Below are positions 63,833 to 64,000 of a stretch of DNA of 64,000 nt, in pieces (positions within the stretch are counted from its first letter, which is position 1; each line of letters opens with the position of its first letter). The stretch comes from CBDDBK01 sp965225715 (GTDB lineage Bacteria; Bacteroidota; Bacteroidia; Cytophagales; Flammeovirgaceae): the NCBI GenBank assembly GCA_965225715.1, contig CBDDBK010000002.1, positions 992,001-1,056,000 on the forward strand. Reading direction: 5' to 3'. The notes under the pieces were generated by a model that did not search any database, was not told where the DNA came from, and saw nothing but the letters and a program-made list of their open reading frames with translations. A program made the position numbers and the translations under genes.

Positions 63833-63922
63833 GTAGTCACTTCACTTGAAAAAAGATTTTGGAAGGTTTAACTTATTGATTTTGAATATAAATCTTTCCA
63901 AAATAAAAATAGCATTGCTATA
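63833..63922 (-). repeat. Dispersed intergenic repeat, full reverse copy
   Basis: It begins TAGTCACTTCACTTGAAAAA, continues AGATTTTGGAAGGTTTAAC to TCCAAAATAAAAATAGCAT and ends TGCTATA. Both ends and the palindrome are present. Confidence 0.88.
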
Positions 63923-64000
63923 TCCACTTAAAGTTTAAAATAAAAAGCTTTTTTAAAGTCTGAACGCTCACTTAAAAGAATATGGTTCATCATGAAATTG

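Noticed and set aside
1..64000. tRNA, rRNA or riboswitch genes
   Set aside because: I found no cloverleaf with the T-loop GTTCRA signature in the spacers, no rRNA segment and no recognisable riboswitch box. A covariance-model search would be needed to exclude short or odd ones.

Overview
The window is about 30% GC and comes from a member of the Bacteroidota, most likely Cytophagales-like. The evidence is a PorZ-type type IX secretion protein, a GldA-like ABC ATPase, a GldE-like CNNM/CorC protein, a PUR/DUF3276 protein, a helix-hairpin-helix plus beta-barrel protein, a six-haem ActA-type cytochrome of alternative complex III, and an ATP synthase subunit a with a long periplasmic N-terminus. 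Shine-Dalgarno sequences are largely absent, which is usual for this phylum. Long AT-rich spacers, many decayed insertion sequences, and single genes cut off from their usual operon partners suggest a genome that has been rearranged or is decaying, perhaps in a host-associated lineage. That last point is inference.

Layout. 1-2.5 kb: a CCG-domain Fe-S protein and obgE. 2.5-6.2 kb: an accessory block in which a Doc/Fic toxin with its DNA-binding partner lies between two directly repeated, internally deleted IS5-family copies, followed by an IS481-like remnant. 6.8-16.7 kb: hemH, a class V aminotransferase, a Na+-dependent NSS transporter, an outer-membrane barrel, a methyltransferase, a TPR protein, HU, an HsdR-N nuclease-like protein and actA. 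17-31.6 kb: sucA, porZ, def, an RND permease, an IS1 remnant, an HhH-barrel protein, msrA and an alpha-carbonic anhydrase. 32-46.9 kb: a PIF1/RecD-type helicase, an M1 aminopeptidase, leuD, gldA, a kinase-like unknown, coaBC, yebC, a PUR-domain protein, an SDR enzyme, a pseudouridine synthase, pssA and a 3-TM holin, with two IS630 remnants. 47.3-51.8 kb: an apparently intact IS607 element (tnpA and tnpB), atpB and lepB. 51.8-56.3 kb: a higher-GC island holding a secreted protein with seven 52-residue beta-propeller-like repeats fused to a caspase domain, plus an Rpn nuclease, a broken second Rpn gene and two perfect palindromes. 56.4-63.8 kb: ribF, a biotin carrier protein, rnhB, rnpA, rpmH, a frameshifted outer-membrane protein, rfbB and a CNNM/CorC protein.

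The strongest feature outside the genes is a dispersed family of about 90-100 bp intergenic repeats. They have TATAG...CTATA ends and an inner TAGCAATGCTA-type palindrome, and they occur roughly every 3-4 kb in both orientations. They sit beside several genes that have lost their usual partners (actA, leuD, the IS607/atpB block, the IS1 remnant). The repeat family and the propeller-caspase protein are the two best candidates for something not yet described.
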